A DNA stretch of 64,000 bases, taken from assembly GCA_021399445.1 (NCBI GenBank), contig JAJTUQ010000001.1, positions 8,928,001-8,992,000 on the forward strand, read 5' to 3'. Within the stretch, counting starts at the first letter, position 1; every line of letters begins with the position of its first letter. The notes under the pieces were generated by a model. That model saw only the letters and a program-made list of their open reading frames with translations. It was not told where the DNA came from and did not search any database. Positions 45,009-56,254 of the stretch are shown one piece after another. The stretch is from Xylogone sp. PMI_703. Taxonomy: Eukaryota > Ascomycota > Leotiomycetes. The position numbers and the translations under genes are program-made.

Positions 45009-45949
45009 ATTGAACCTTAGAGAAGCAATATAAAGATTGGAAAGGCTCTTAAGGATGGGGTATATCGAAGGTGCTCGGGTAGTACAGATAACTCAGGTTC
45101 CGGCGCACAGCTCCAAGGGACCTTTTATATCCTCTAAAATTTGACCGCTCCGGCGTTCTTGAGCCAAGGATCGTAATTCGACCTTACTTTCCATCTGCAG
45201 GTCTTTGCTGGTTGTACACGTATCTAGGCAAGCTCAGCTGTGTTGGTAAACGGCGTTTGGTCTGTTGTGAAGTGAGCATGTACATATTGGTTGATGATCG
45301 GCGCGGTTCAGCTCTCCACAGAAGCGCGAGTAATTTACCACAATCCTGTAAGAAGCTCATTTTTGCTTACCACGAGAAATTGTGTCGGGTGCATGCAGCC
45401 CGGATCAACAAGAATTTTTTTCATTTAGTGAGGTTCGAATTCCTTGCATGTCGTTTTCGGCATTTTCTGGGGTACGTGTCTAAGGGCATTCGTCAATTGC
45501 ATAGCCAAGAAGATCGTGTCTTCCAAGCACCGTAAAGTGGTGTAAAGTCGATATTGGACGAGCAAATAGCCCTTGCAATAATAGTCTGAGTCTAGGTTAG
45601 TTAGTGCCATGGATTAGCAAGTCTCTTGTAGGAGATTTGATTGAAGGAACAGTGATGTCTGCTCTTCAAGGTATGCACAATAGCATGCGTGCATAAATGC
45701 ATCATAATGCATAAAATGAGCAAGCTACCGCATTAGGAAAGCATGACGTTCGGGGACCATTGTGCAGCACAAAGGTCGCCGTCCTCCGCACCAGAGCAAA
45801 GGTCACGCCGCCAACCAACCATGTCAGCACAGCGAGCGAGGGCGGCCGCCGTCTCCCTTTTAAAGCGACAGGGACGATGGCGTGATTGCCCTCCTCGAAG
45901 GCGTGCTCGCTCTCTGAGAGCTATTAAACCCATCGGCGTCGCCATCGCC
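45009..45949. other. Divergent promoter region of secreted protein and sulfite oxidase genes
   Basis: No separate gene. The frame of the sulfite oxidase is open upstream to an ATG at 45743, but the sequence there is low-complexity basic and lies before a better mitochondrial start. Confidence 0.55.
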
Positions 45950-47707
45950 ATGTCGCGCTCCTCTCTCTCTTCTTGCATCTCCAAGTCGTCTCTTACTCTC
46001 ACGCTCGCTCGATCACGGCCGTCCATTGCGTCTGCCAGCAGTCGCACTCTCCGCGCGGCCAAGGAGACACGCTGGTCGCCGAATCCCGGAAAGCGGTGGT
46101 CCTCGAACACCGCTCCTCCTCACCACCATGGCGGACGGAGGTTGATTACAGCATTTGTCGGTGGAACAGCAGCAACTACGATTCTGGTCGGTTCTCAGCT
46201 CGATTCCAGCAACTCGAAGAACGAGGGCTCAACGCCCTTTTCCAGCGTCGAGAGTTCTCCGCCGGGAACTCGCAAAATCCGGCTTACGGAGGTGAAACTC
46301 CACGGAGCCGATTCCCCCCATCCTTGGGTCACCCACGGCACAGCGGTCTACGACATCACAGATTGGGTGGGAGCGCATCCAGGCGGAGAGGTTATCTTGC
46401 GGGCAGCAGGAGGCAGTCTCGACCCATACTGGAATATCTTCTCCATCCACAAGAAACAGGATGTGTACGACATTCTCGAGCAGTTCAAGATTGGCGAAAT
46501 TGACGAGCTGGACCTGGTGGACGGCAAAGTGCCTCAAGAGGCTATCGAAGACCCCTTCAAAAACGATCCCGTTCGCGATTCTAGGCTTCGCACGCTCACC
46601 GCTCGTCCCTGCAATGCCGAAACCCCCGCGAGTGGCTTAGAGCCCTTTCTCACACCCAACAACTTTTTCTACGTGCGAAATCACATGTGGGTGCCCGATG
46701 TCCCCGCGGCCCAGCATCATCTCACCATCGAGCTCCCCAATGGCGAGGAGAAATCCTACACAATGGAGGAGCTCCAGAAACGCTTCCATACCCACAAGAT
46801 CACGGCGACGCTACAATGCTCTGGCAACAGACGGAATGACATGACGGTCCACGCTCGACCGACCAATGGCTTGCAATGGACCGTTGGGGCCATTTCGAGC
46901 GCAGAATGGGAAGGAGTGCTGCTGCGTGACGTTCTGGCTGATGCTGGGCTGAACACCCAGAATTTGCCCGCCAATGCCAGGCACGCCCAGTTTTCCGGCC
47001 TTGAAGCATACGGTGCCTCAATTCCCATCACCAAAGCCGTTGACCCGTCCGGCGATGTTCTCCTGGCTTTCAGAATGAATGGAGAGGAGCTTCCTCGTGA
47101 TCACGGCTATCCTCTCCGAGTCATTGTTCCAGGGAATGTGGCAGCCAGGAGCGTGAAGTGGCTGCGCAAGGTGGTGATTGCAGACGAGGAGAGTACATCG
47201 CAATGGCAGAGACGGGATTACAAGTGCTTTGGCCCCAACGTTGGAGCAAATCCCGATTGGAGCAAGGCTAAGAGCATTCAGGAGATGCCCGTTACGAGTG
47301 CGATTACTGAAATCTCCAATGCTTCTCACTCTGCTCAAGAGAGCGACAAGCAGAACCAGGATGTTAGACCACTCACTGTTTCTGGATATGCCTACTCTGG
47401 TGGTGGTCGTGAGATTGTTCGCGTCGATATCAGTACGGACGGCGGAGAGACGTGGGACCAAGCCGAACTTCTTGACGATAGGACTCACGGCAGCAAAGCC
47501 TGGTGCTGGAAGCGATGGAGATATTCAGGCCCCAGTCTGAAGAATTTGAATAGGGACAAAACCACGTTACTGGTCAAGGCGACGGATGAGAGCTATAATA
47601 CGCAACCCAAGGATCACACCAGTATCTACAATGCTCGAGGAAACTTGGCAACTGCGTGGCACCGGGTTGATATTGGTCTCAAGGGGGGAGAGCGTGAGAG
47701 AGCGTAG
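45950..47707 (+). CDS. Sulfite oxidase with cytochrome b5 domain, mitochondrial, 585 aa
   Basis: From the ATG at 45950 the N-terminus is Ser/Arg-rich without acids (MSRSSLSSCISKSSLTLTLA), a mitochondrial presequence, then a hydrophobic anchor (RRLITAFVGGTAATTILVG). A cytochrome b5 domain follows with heme motif HPGG (residues 143-146) and partner His in FSIHKKQD. The molybdopterin domain includes FFYVRNHMWVPD and the Mo-ligand cysteine Cys290 in TLQCSGNRRNDM. The C-terminus is a Mo-co dimerisation domain (VSGYAYSGGGREIVRVDIST). The order b5-Moco-dimer is that of animal sulfite oxidase, which oxidises sulfite to sulfate in the intermembrane space with cytochrome c as acceptor. An in-frame ATG at 45743 would add 69 residues of no clear function. 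The gene is intronless and intact. Confidence 0.93.
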   Translation: MSRSSLSSCISKSSLTLTLARSRPSIASASSRTLRAAKETRWSPNPGKRWSSNTAPPHHHGGRRLITAFVGGTAATTILVGSQLDSSNSKNEGSTPFSSVESSPPGTRKIRLTEVKLHGADSPHPWVTHGTAVYDITDWVGAHPGGEVILRAAGGSLDPYWNIFSIHKKQDVYDILEQFKIGEIDELDLVDGKVPQEAIEDPFKNDPVRDSRLRTLTARPCNAETPASGLEPFLTPNNFFYVRNHMWVPDVPAAQHHLTIELPNGEEKSYTMEELQKRFHTHKITATLQCSGNRRNDMTVHARPTNGLQWTVGAISSAEWEGVLLRDVLADAGLNTQNLPANARHAQFSGLEAYGASIPITKAVDPSGDVLLAFRMNGEELPRDHGYPLRVIVPGNVAARSVKWLRKVVIADEESTSQWQRRDYKCFGPNVGANPDWSKAKSIQEMPVTSAITEISNASHSAQESDKQNQDVRPLTVSGYAYSGGGREIVRVDISTDGGETWDQAELLDDRTHGSKAWCWKRWRYSGPSLKNLNRDKTTLLVKATDESYNTQPKDHTSIYNARGNLATAWHRVDIGLKGGERERA

Positions 47708-47763
47708 GCGACTGGTCAAAATGTTTGATACAAATTTTTAATGAGCCTGTATTAGCGTTAGCG

Positions 47764-49530
47764 TTAGGAATAATTGATATCTAAAAGTGGTAATATCAAG
47801 TTGTAAATTGCAGACGCTATTGCACTGTCTATACAGTGAATGTATAACACAGTGGCGAATACCCAAACCCAATCTGAGATTCCACAAGGTCCAGCCTTTT
47901 CGAACAAGAAGTCACCGTCTGCGTATATTTCCACATTGTATGCTGGTCTTCCGTTGTGCAACCCTTTTCGTACTGCCAAGGAAGCAAATCCGCCTCGGGA
48001 GAGTAGTATCACCCTCCTATCCAGATCATCCAAATCGTCCAAATTGGAGCTTAATCTTGGGATCCTTTTCTCTATTTCCATTATTCGTAAATCCTGGAGA
48101 TCAACCGAAGCTAGAAGATCACACTTCACCCCTTTAGCAGCCATCCCCAGCCTTATAAGAGTTCGTTCATCGGCACCATTTTTAAAGACAAGCAATACTG
48201 ACAAGTCCGTGTTATGAACCACTAGCCAGTAAGGGATGTCACTTACATCCCAGATCAGGCCGAGTTGTTGCTGGATGATCGGACAGCCTCTGGGGTGTCT
48301 CTTCAATACGAACACGCAATTCGCCCTTAGGAAAAAGCTGTAATTGGCCTTACCAAATGAGCGACGTGGAGAATATCCATGCGGCTGATCGGGCCTGATA
48401 TATATTTCCGAGAGCTGTGCTGGTACCTTATCTGGGCTTACTCTTGCAACTTCAGCCGTATTATACCTTCTGTAATCGTTACTCACGCTTCCATCACGAT
48501 AGACCATTTGACGAAGTCGAATTACTACGCGCGGTTGCAAGCCACTGTCCTCGTGACAGTTGAGGACAGCTAGATGCTCAAGACATCCATCGCGTCCATA
48601 CCCCGACCGGTGAAAAAGATCTCTGGACTTCACAGGAATAAGGGGTAAGGCGATCTTTAGCCCCTTATTAGTCATCGAGAAAGCCTCAGTTTTATTATTA
48701 ATAGAGCCACTGGCGATGGACTGGCATGAGGAAAAAGCGCTCGGTGATGGCGCCAACGGCCCTGGAGTTCCGTTCCGTGATTCAGCTTCAGACCATGCAA
48801 GAATGGAATCATCATCCGACAGTTTCATGATCTCAAGCTGCAATCGCTCAAAAGCCTTGTCTCCTTCCCCATAGATCATTGGCATGTTGACTCCAAATAA
48901 ACCCATCAAGCAGTACGCCCGATCCTCTGGCCGCGTAGTCATCCTATTAGCCGCCCAGGACATCCGCTGTGCAATACTCGCATCCATATGTCCCGTCAGG
49001 AGTATCTCGGGAGGCACACTAATAATATCAGATATCACATCGTGTAATGAGAACTTTGTTCCTATTTCCGTCCAGGTTTTAGTATAAAATATCAAAGAGT
49101 CTGGCGCAATGAGTTCTTGCAAAGTCCAGCCGCGCGTAAACCACCTTGAACGTCGAAACATGAAATTCGTAGACCTCACATCCTCTTCCTCAGTAACATC
49201 GGAAAGATAAGCATAGCAAACTATCGCGTCTTGGTACCACTGAAACATCGAATTGATAGCCTCTGACAGCTCAGCACTGTTTGTCTTATCTATGCAACAG
49301 GTATCGATCCACACGTATTGAAAACCATCGGATTCGGCTAGAGCACAGCAGTTCTTGATTTTTCTAAATCCTGCGGTCGTTTCCAAGTCTGCGGTTGGAT
49401 ATTGAATAGCTTGGAATGTGACTTCTTGCTTGTCCCAGGTATGCGATAGGATAGCATATTCAGGCACATCAGAAACGTACTCGTTGGGGAATTCTCGTAG
49501 CTTAAGCGTGGTCACCGATAGCAGTCTCAT
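47764..49530 (-). CDS. HET-domain (heterokaryon incompatibility) protein, 588 aa
   Basis: I start at the second ATG (49530), because MRLLSVTTLKLREFPNE is the conserved opening of this family; an upstream ATG at 49551 would add seven residues. The HET domain covers about residues 1-260, with its three blocks: YAILSHTWDKQEVTF, DGFQYVWIDTCCIDKTNSAE and RSRWFTRGWTLQELIAPDSL. The segment RAYCLMGLFGVNMPMIYGEG then follows, as in HET-E-type proteins. The C-terminal 300 residues show no WD40 or NACHT repeats. HET proteins trigger cell death after fusion of incompatible hyphae; the partner gene is usually unlinked or adjacent. It starts about 50 bp from the 3' end of the convergent sulfite oxidase gene and borders the AT-rich repeat block. 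Confidence 0.9.
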   Translation of the reverse strand: MRLLSVTTLKLREFPNEYVSDVPEYAILSHTWDKQEVTFQAIQYPTADLETTAGFRKIKNCCALAESDGFQYVWIDTCCIDKTNSAELSEAINSMFQWYQDAIVCYAYLSDVTEEEDVRSTNFMFRRSRWFTRGWTLQELIAPDSLIFYTKTWTEIGTKFSLHDVISDIISVPPEILLTGHMDASIAQRMSWAANRMTTRPEDRAYCLMGLFGVNMPMIYGEGDKAFERLQLEIMKLSDDDSILAWSEAESRNGTPGPLAPSPSAFSSCQSIASGSINNKTEAFSMTNKGLKIALPLIPVKSRDLFHRSGYGRDGCLEHLAVLNCHEDSGLQPRVVIRLRQMVYRDGSVSNDYRRYNTAEVARVSPDKVPAQLSEIYIRPDQPHGYSPRRSFGKANYSFFLRANCVFVLKRHPRGCPIIQQQLGLIWDVSDIPYWLVVHNTDLSVLLVFKNGADERTLIRLGMAAKGVKCDLLASVDLQDLRIMEIEKRIPRLSSNLDDLDDLDRRVILLSRGGFASLAVRKGLHNGRPAYNVEIYADGDFLFEKAGPCGISDWVWVFATVLYIHCIDSAIASAIYNLILPLLDINYS

Positions 49531-50082
49531 CGTCGCCGAGGTTCTTCTCAACTTATGTGGCGGCGTAACGAAGGCTGTATTATTTTGGTAGTCTGCGACG
49601 AAACTTAACCTTCGTCATTTTTAGTGTGGTTAGTCATCATCGCTGCTCTGCTCAGGTACTAATCAGCTTCGGCTCATTCTCTACTCACCTTGTGTCGAGA
49701 ATACTCAGTCATGTTTTCGCTCTCTCTTCCCTTGACCAATGATCATTTACTTACCAGTCAATTCCGCCGTACGAAAATTGACAACTTTACACGATTATAT
49801 TCAAGGAGACCAAGCTGGCTTCCAGGGACCTCGAACAGGATCTCCCCAAAAATAAGCCATTTAGTTCTTCTAAGGTACATTCCTTATGCGATATAACGGA
49901 TAATGATCTTTACCTAAGGATAACACCTTTTGGACCTTTCTCACTCTTCTTGTTATTTCCTTTTTCGTGCTTTCCTTCTATCCGTTCCTCAAATCTACTT
50001 AAGATACTATAGACTTTTCTTTGTATTTCTTCAATTTATCTTATTTCTTCACTTAAACAAAGATGCTTAAACGTAAAAACTG
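49531..50082. other. Spacer at the border of the AT-rich block
   Basis: This is HET promoter DNA; no gene is supported (a frame at 49690-49896 is featureless). Pyrimidine-rich toward its right end. Confidence 0.5.
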
Positions 50083-52340
50083 TTATGAACCAACCAGGAT
50101 ATATATAGATGACTAAGCTGTTACTCAGATCCTGGTTATATAACAGCCAAACTATTGCTGTAATCCTAGGAACCCAGGGTTCCCAGGATGGAATAGCTCC
50201 TAAGAGCTTACTCTTAGGACTAGTGATGTCCCGGGAGGGAAGCTCTTAAGAATGAGAGGCTCTTCTGAGGCCAGTGCTCCCAGGACCTGGCTATCACGTG
50301 ATAGAGTTCTTGGAGTGTTCTTGACTTTAGGGATCATAATTATTATATAAAAAAGATAATTTACAAGTAAATAAAAACTTTATACTTAACTTAATTAATT
50401 TATAATATATTTGTATTTTATAGTAATAAAGTTTTAATATTATGAAGTTATTCTTTTGTCTTTTACTTTTATTTATTATTTAAGTAATAAATACTTTAAA
50501 CTTTAGTAAGAATATTATACTTTAAGTATTTTAAAACTTAAAGATATTATAACAAGAAAAACTTTAGACTTATAATCCTAAATATAACCAAAGGCTAAAT
50601 CTTAAAAAATAATTAACTTTGTTAAGAAAAAACTAAATCTAGAAAAAATCAAAAGTTTTAAAGAAAAAAGATTTAAACTAAAAACTTTTAAGTTTTATAT
50701 TTATCTTTATTTAAGATTATACAAAAATAAGTTTTAGAATAAACTACAGAAAATTATATAATTACTTATTTACTTAAAAAGAAAAATATTATAATAAATT
50801 CTTTTTTATATAAAAAACTTTAAAAATTATCCAAAAAGTTATAACAATAAATAACAAGATATTATTAATTTGTTTATTTTATTCAAAAGTTTTTAAAGAC
50901 TTCTATAAAACAAATAAGACAAAACAACAATTATATATCTTAAAACAAATAAGATTTACATTAATCTATAATATAAAGTTTAGACAACTTAATAATATAA
51001 TAAACTAAAAAGATAAAACATTAATGTTTTAATATCATTAAAACCTAAAAAAAGTTATTAAAAACAAATTAGCCAAGATCAAGTCTCATTTTAATATATT
51101 AATTAAACAAATAAGAAAAACAAAAAAAATTAATAATTTCTAGTATAAATAAAGAATAAAAAATAAAAGAAAAATTCTTTACTTATCTTAAAACAATCAA
51201 AAAGATTATACTAATGACTAAAAAGACTTGATAGACCTTAATTATATAACGAATACAAAAAGCTAAAAGAAAGGATATAACAGTTAAAGAAAAACAAAAA
51301 ATCCAAGAAACTTTGTTTTAATTATAGACAAACTAAGTATATTATTTTTTAATATTATAAAAAAAGTAAAAAAAAGTTTAAAGAAACAAAGATTATATTT
51401 ATAATTTTTTTGTAAAAAATAACAAATTTTATAAATTAAGTAATTTTCTAGTAATAAATTAAGTAATTTTCTAGTAATAAATTAAAGTAATTTTAATAAA
51501 CTATCTAAAAATATCAAAAATTAATCAATAAACTAAATCTTATAAGTTTTTCTAACTAAAAACCTGATTATCGAACTTTATTATAATATTAAAGAATTAA
51601 TAAGAAGAATATTCTTTTTTATAATAAATAAGTTAAAGATTATTTACTTTAATAACTTTTACCTAAAGAATACTAAGATATTATTAACTTATTTAGTTTA
51701 ATACATAAAAAAAATATTAATAAAGTATTAATAACTTATAAAGAATTTTAGACTAAATTTTATCAAATTAAGATAAATATTAATAAACTAACTTTTAGTA
51801 TTATATTAAAAGATTTCTCAAAAAGAAAAAAAAAATATAAATTTCTTATTAATATTATAATATTCTTATTAAAGTCTAGGGTTATTTATTACTCAAATAA
51901 TAGATAAAGGTAAAGGGCAAGAGAATAATTTCATAAAGGCTTAGGATTGTTATTATGAAATGTAAATATACTATAAATCAATTAAGTTAAGTACAAAGTT
52001 CTTATTTATTAGTAAACTATTTACTTTATATAATAACTATGATTTCTAAAGTTATAAAACTTCAATAAACTCTTGAGGTCTTAGAATTACTAAAATCAAG
52101 AAGACTTCAAGGACTTTATTATATAATTACTAAATCTTAAGAATATAATATCTTACAGAAATCTTTTATTCCTGGGAATAATTACCTTAAAACATTACTA
52201 GTCCTAAAAGTGAATTCTCAGGAATTATTCTATTTTAAGACTGTTAAACTTTTAAGATTATGATAATAATTTGACTATTATATAACCAGGATCTGAGTAA
52301 TTGTTTAGTCATTTATATATATCTTGATTAGTTTATAATA
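50083..52340. repeat. Relic with inverted ends, right end heavily RIP-mutated
   Basis: Bases 50083 to about 50230 match the inverse of about 52190 to 52340. TTACTCAGATCCTGGTTATATA at 50121-50142 is exactly inverted at 52279-52300, and CTTAGGACTAGTGATGT pairs with an inverse TTTAGGACTAGTAATGT. Differences are mostly C-to-T and G-to-A in the right arm. The 2-kb interior is over 80% A+T and has no readable gene. It could be a decayed TIR element or two LTR fragments in opposite orientation. Confidence 0.6.
51440..51487. repeat. 23-bp tandem duplication in AT-rich block
   Basis: AATTAAGTAATTTTCTAGTA plus three bases is repeated in tandem around 51435-51485, with a third partial copy following. 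Confidence 0.6.
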
Positions 52341-52860
52341 TTATCTTTTTCCTAAGTTAATATTATCTTGTCACTTAAAGATAATCAATAAGAAATTTTA
52401 TCATTAATTAATTTCCTTTTTATTCAGTATACTTCTTAAACATAAATCTTTTTTTTTTATTCTTAATTTTAAGTTTAAAGAACATAAGATTTCTTTTTCT
52501 ATATTTTAACATAAGAAGAAAAAGTACTTTTATTTAACTTCTTTGGTAAAAAGATTTTCTTTTACTAAAAAAATGATTCTTTGTTTGTTCTATAAGAAGA
52601 AGAGTTATAAATGTTTCATTGATTTTTCGAAATTCATTAAATATACTGAATATGTCTGTTGTAAATATACTTATAATATTGTAACATTCTTACGTTAAAG
52701 TTTAGCTATTACTCAAATAATAAGCTTGAGAAGTCAAGGAAGTAAGTAAAACTTAGATTATAGAACTTTATTATAAAATGTAAGTATACTGTAAATCAAT
52801 TGAGTTAAGCACGAGACTCTTATTTACTATAAGACTATTTACTTATATAATATATACTAA
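51885..52860. repeat. Pair of decayed direct repeats about 150 bp long (LTR-like relics)
   Basis: About 51885-52040 and 52704-52860 align in direct orientation: both start TTACTCAAATAATA and later share AAATGTAAATATACT/AAATGTAAGTATACT and AAATCAATTRAGTTAAG. Start-to-start spacing is about 819 bp. This arrangement fits LTR remnants altered by RIP, with most internal sequence lost. Confidence 0.6.
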
Positions 52861-54933
52861 TAACTAAATTCTCCTGGATCCCTCCGGTCTTAGATCCAAG
52901 AGATCTTATCTAGTCCTAGATCTAAGAAATCTTATTTAGTCTTATTTATTATATACTAAATTATAAAACTTTTCTCATTCCTTAAACTTCTTAATTTTAT
53001 ATTCTTTATATTAAACATTTAAATCTTATACTTTTACCTTTTAACCTTTTAAGCTTTCAACTTAATTTACTTTACTTTAAAAGTCTTCACTTAACTAGAA
53101 AAAAGAGTTAATTATAATCTTCATACAAATAAATCTTTTATATATTATTAATATTAAAATCTAAAGTTAGAAAATGACCAAAATATCTTAAACTATAAAT
53201 ATATTAATAAGTATAGTTAATAACTAGTCATAAAAGGAAAAGAGTAAGAAATGAGAATATAACATTAAATTAAGTAAGAACATAACTAACGAAAATATTA
53301 AAACCTTTATAATTATTAAGATTTATAACTATAAAGTTAAAAGAGACTTTAATAATAATTTATGAACCTTATTCTAAGATAACTTTAAAAACTTTAAGTT
53401 AAAACCTTTTTAAAGAGTATTTTTAAAGACTTACATAAACTTAAAAGTATACTTTTATTATAATAATGTATATATATAACAAAATAAATAAAACTTAACT
53501 ATTTTTTAATTATTATTTAACGTAATTCAAGAAAGTGAATTATTATTATAAACTTAAAATAATGTTAATTAAATTACTTTTAATTTAAGAAAAAAGAAGA
53601 TTATTATATTTTTTATTATAAAAATCTAAGATTTAACGACTTTTAAGCTAAAATTCTTACTTATTAAAAAGTTAAAAATATTATAATTTATATTTGTTAT
53701 AACTTTATAAGGTTATGACAAGTGACCTGAGTATAAAGTTCTTATAGTTATCACCTTAGTTAAATAAGTATAAGTTAAAACAGTTATCAAAGATCTGGTT
53801 ATAATATTGTTAATATAATTATATTATTAGTATTAACGAAAAGATAATACAAATTTAACATTAATATTATAAAAAGGGTTATACAAATTAAAATATAATA
53901 TTATTAAAGTTATAATATTAACCTTTTAGTTATATTAATTAAGTAATAATATTATCAAGGAAATAATATTACTTTTCTGTTTATATTAGCTATTTACTTA
54001 TATATACAAAAAGTTAATATTAGTAAATAAATAAGTAAAAAATATAAAAAATATAATTAAAGGTAAATTGTTTATAATAAAAAGAATATAACTAAAGATA
54101 AGTCGTTTATAACTTAATAAAACGGTTTAATAATTAAAGAAGAACTAGTTATTTTTATACATTAATTAATATGAGATCTCCTTTTTTCGACTAAAGCATT
54201 AAGAATATTATAATAATATTATAATCTTGAAGTTTATACTCTTGAAGAAGGACTAACTATTCTTGTATAATTAATTATGTGGTTTCCTGATCTGTATATA
54301 TAAACTGATCAGTGTTAGTATACTCTTATAATGTATAATATAACATAATATTATAATTATAGTATATTAATTATGTTATATTAAGAGATGGTTGTTTTTA
54401 CTATATATAACTAGAAGGGTTATAACACTTTATGGTTATAGTTCCCTTCTATAATAGGTTTGGCTTATATACACGTAATAAACACGTAGTAATAAGAACT
54501 AATACTTATATTATTAAATCAAGTTATTCCTTGTTTGATAAAGAAAATGTATAACTTGAATATTTTAATAATTACTTGACTCTGATTTTATTAATAATTT
54601 GTCAGAATATCTTTTAACTCTATACAGCTAGAAATGTATATATAATTATTACTTTTATATTTATAACCTTTAGCCAGAACAACTAGCCAGATAATAGTCT
54701 GTAGTCAGGCGGATAAACAATAAGTTGTCCGGGCTATAGCCCGTTTGGCAGGTCTTAAGGGGCATAGGGCTCATCCGGTGCGTTAGACTTCAAGACTTTA
54801 AACTAGTTAGTGAGGCGAAAATGAGTATCCAGATGGGAACTGGCCAAGCTAGACGAGAGACGTTTAGAGTATAATTATATTATAGACCACCTAGACAGTT
54901 TATATAATAATTATTATAACAGCAGACGTTTAT

Positions 54934-54987
54934 ATCACTATTTCAGTTAGTAATATCATTATCACTATTTCAGTTAGTAATATCATT
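54934..54987. repeat. Perfect 27-bp tandem duplication
   Basis: The unit starting ATCACTATTTCAGTTAGTAA occurs at 54934-54960 and again at 54961-54987 without mismatch. Being perfect inside a RIP-degraded block, it is probably younger than the mutations around it. Confidence 0.8.
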
Positions 54988-55900
54988 ATAAGTATAAGTT
55001 ATAGTATTAAGGTTACTGAACAGATAAGAACGACAAGGACGTTAAGTAAAGTACTGGTTGAATTAAGTATATTTACATCTAATTCATTTTTAATAACTTT
55101 AACAAATAAAGTTTACGTTAAAATAGTCCTCATATTATTAATTATTTTATTACTTGTTGTTATATAAGGATAAATAAATTTACTAAGGACTTAGATTACA
55201 CGAGGAATTCCTAGAATACTTATAAGAGTAAATTAGGTAACATTAAGAGTATTAAGGAAATAATCTATTCTTCTGTTTCTTTAAAGTTTTCTCCTTATAC
55301 AAGATTTACCTTTAAGATTACAAGAATTTTGTTCTTTATCTAATCTGAATATTATTTATTATAACTAGCTTTTAAGTATTTAGAAAGTATAAACTATCTG
55401 AATTAGTAATGTTTGCTTAATCTAACTTGTTGATTAAAGATTACAGTATTTCTTTACTTGTACAACATGAGATATGTACCCATTAACGACGACAGTTCAC
55501 TTATAGCCTAACTTCTATGCTACTTCAGCTTGTTACTAGTCTTAGATATCTACACAGAGCTCCAGATAACGTATATGTCCCTCAATTTATATATGTTTAA
55601 AGGGAAGGACTATCTTAGACGTAAACTTAATGTAATCAAAACCCTAATTTAACGCGTTTTAAGCAATAATAACATAAAACGAGAGACTCTGTTCAATCCT
55701 CAGCTGACCTAGCAGATTATAATTCAAGTTAAATAAGCGAATATCGCTCTTGAGTTTGCAGGGTGGTTGAAGCACATTAATCTGAGATCATTTGTACAGA
55801 GGTATACGGCGTATTTGAAAGTTTTAAGTTGACAAGTATAAAAGCAACTTTATTTTTAATTGTAAAGCTTTTAGTGTTTCTATCTCATTTTATAGTTTAG

Positions 55901-56254
55901 TTAATTAATATCCTGTACCCACCACTTTACATCAAACGATTATCTGAAATGATAAAGTTTCATTTTTATAACTGTTGCATTTTGTAACACTCGGCTTGAA
56001 GAGGCAAACTTCTTAGAGTGATCCTACTTCAAGTCGTAGTATCTAGCAAGAACGAGCAGATGAATTCTCTGGTTTTATATCAGATATTAGGTTGATTGCT
56101 ACACCTCTATTTCTCCGAGCATCGACTCAGAAGCGTCTCATATTGAGTATTTATGCAGTCTTCACTCTTATTTATTACGAATTTTCAGTTCCAATAGGAC
56201 CAGGATACCGTTAATGCGACTATCAAGAAGATGGAAATAGTTATCGAGATAGCT
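55901..56254. other. Spacer between AT-rich block and DOMON pseudogene
   Basis: More balanced composition than the block to the left; no gene or element is visible. Confidence 0.5.

Larger units (their letters stand above)
50330..55900. other. AT-rich RIP block, no genes
   Basis: About 5.5 kb of nearly pure A/T sequence with stop codons in all frames, as RIP leaves in duplicated DNA. Islands of more normal composition occur at about 52870-52925 and 54670-54860. Direct repeat relics (51885-52040 / 52704-52860) and two short tandem duplications are listed separately. I see no functional gene. Confidence 0.75.

Noticed and set aside
45425..45445. tRNA T-arm-like GGTTCGAATTCC
   Set aside because: No matching acceptor, D or anticodon arms could be placed around it.
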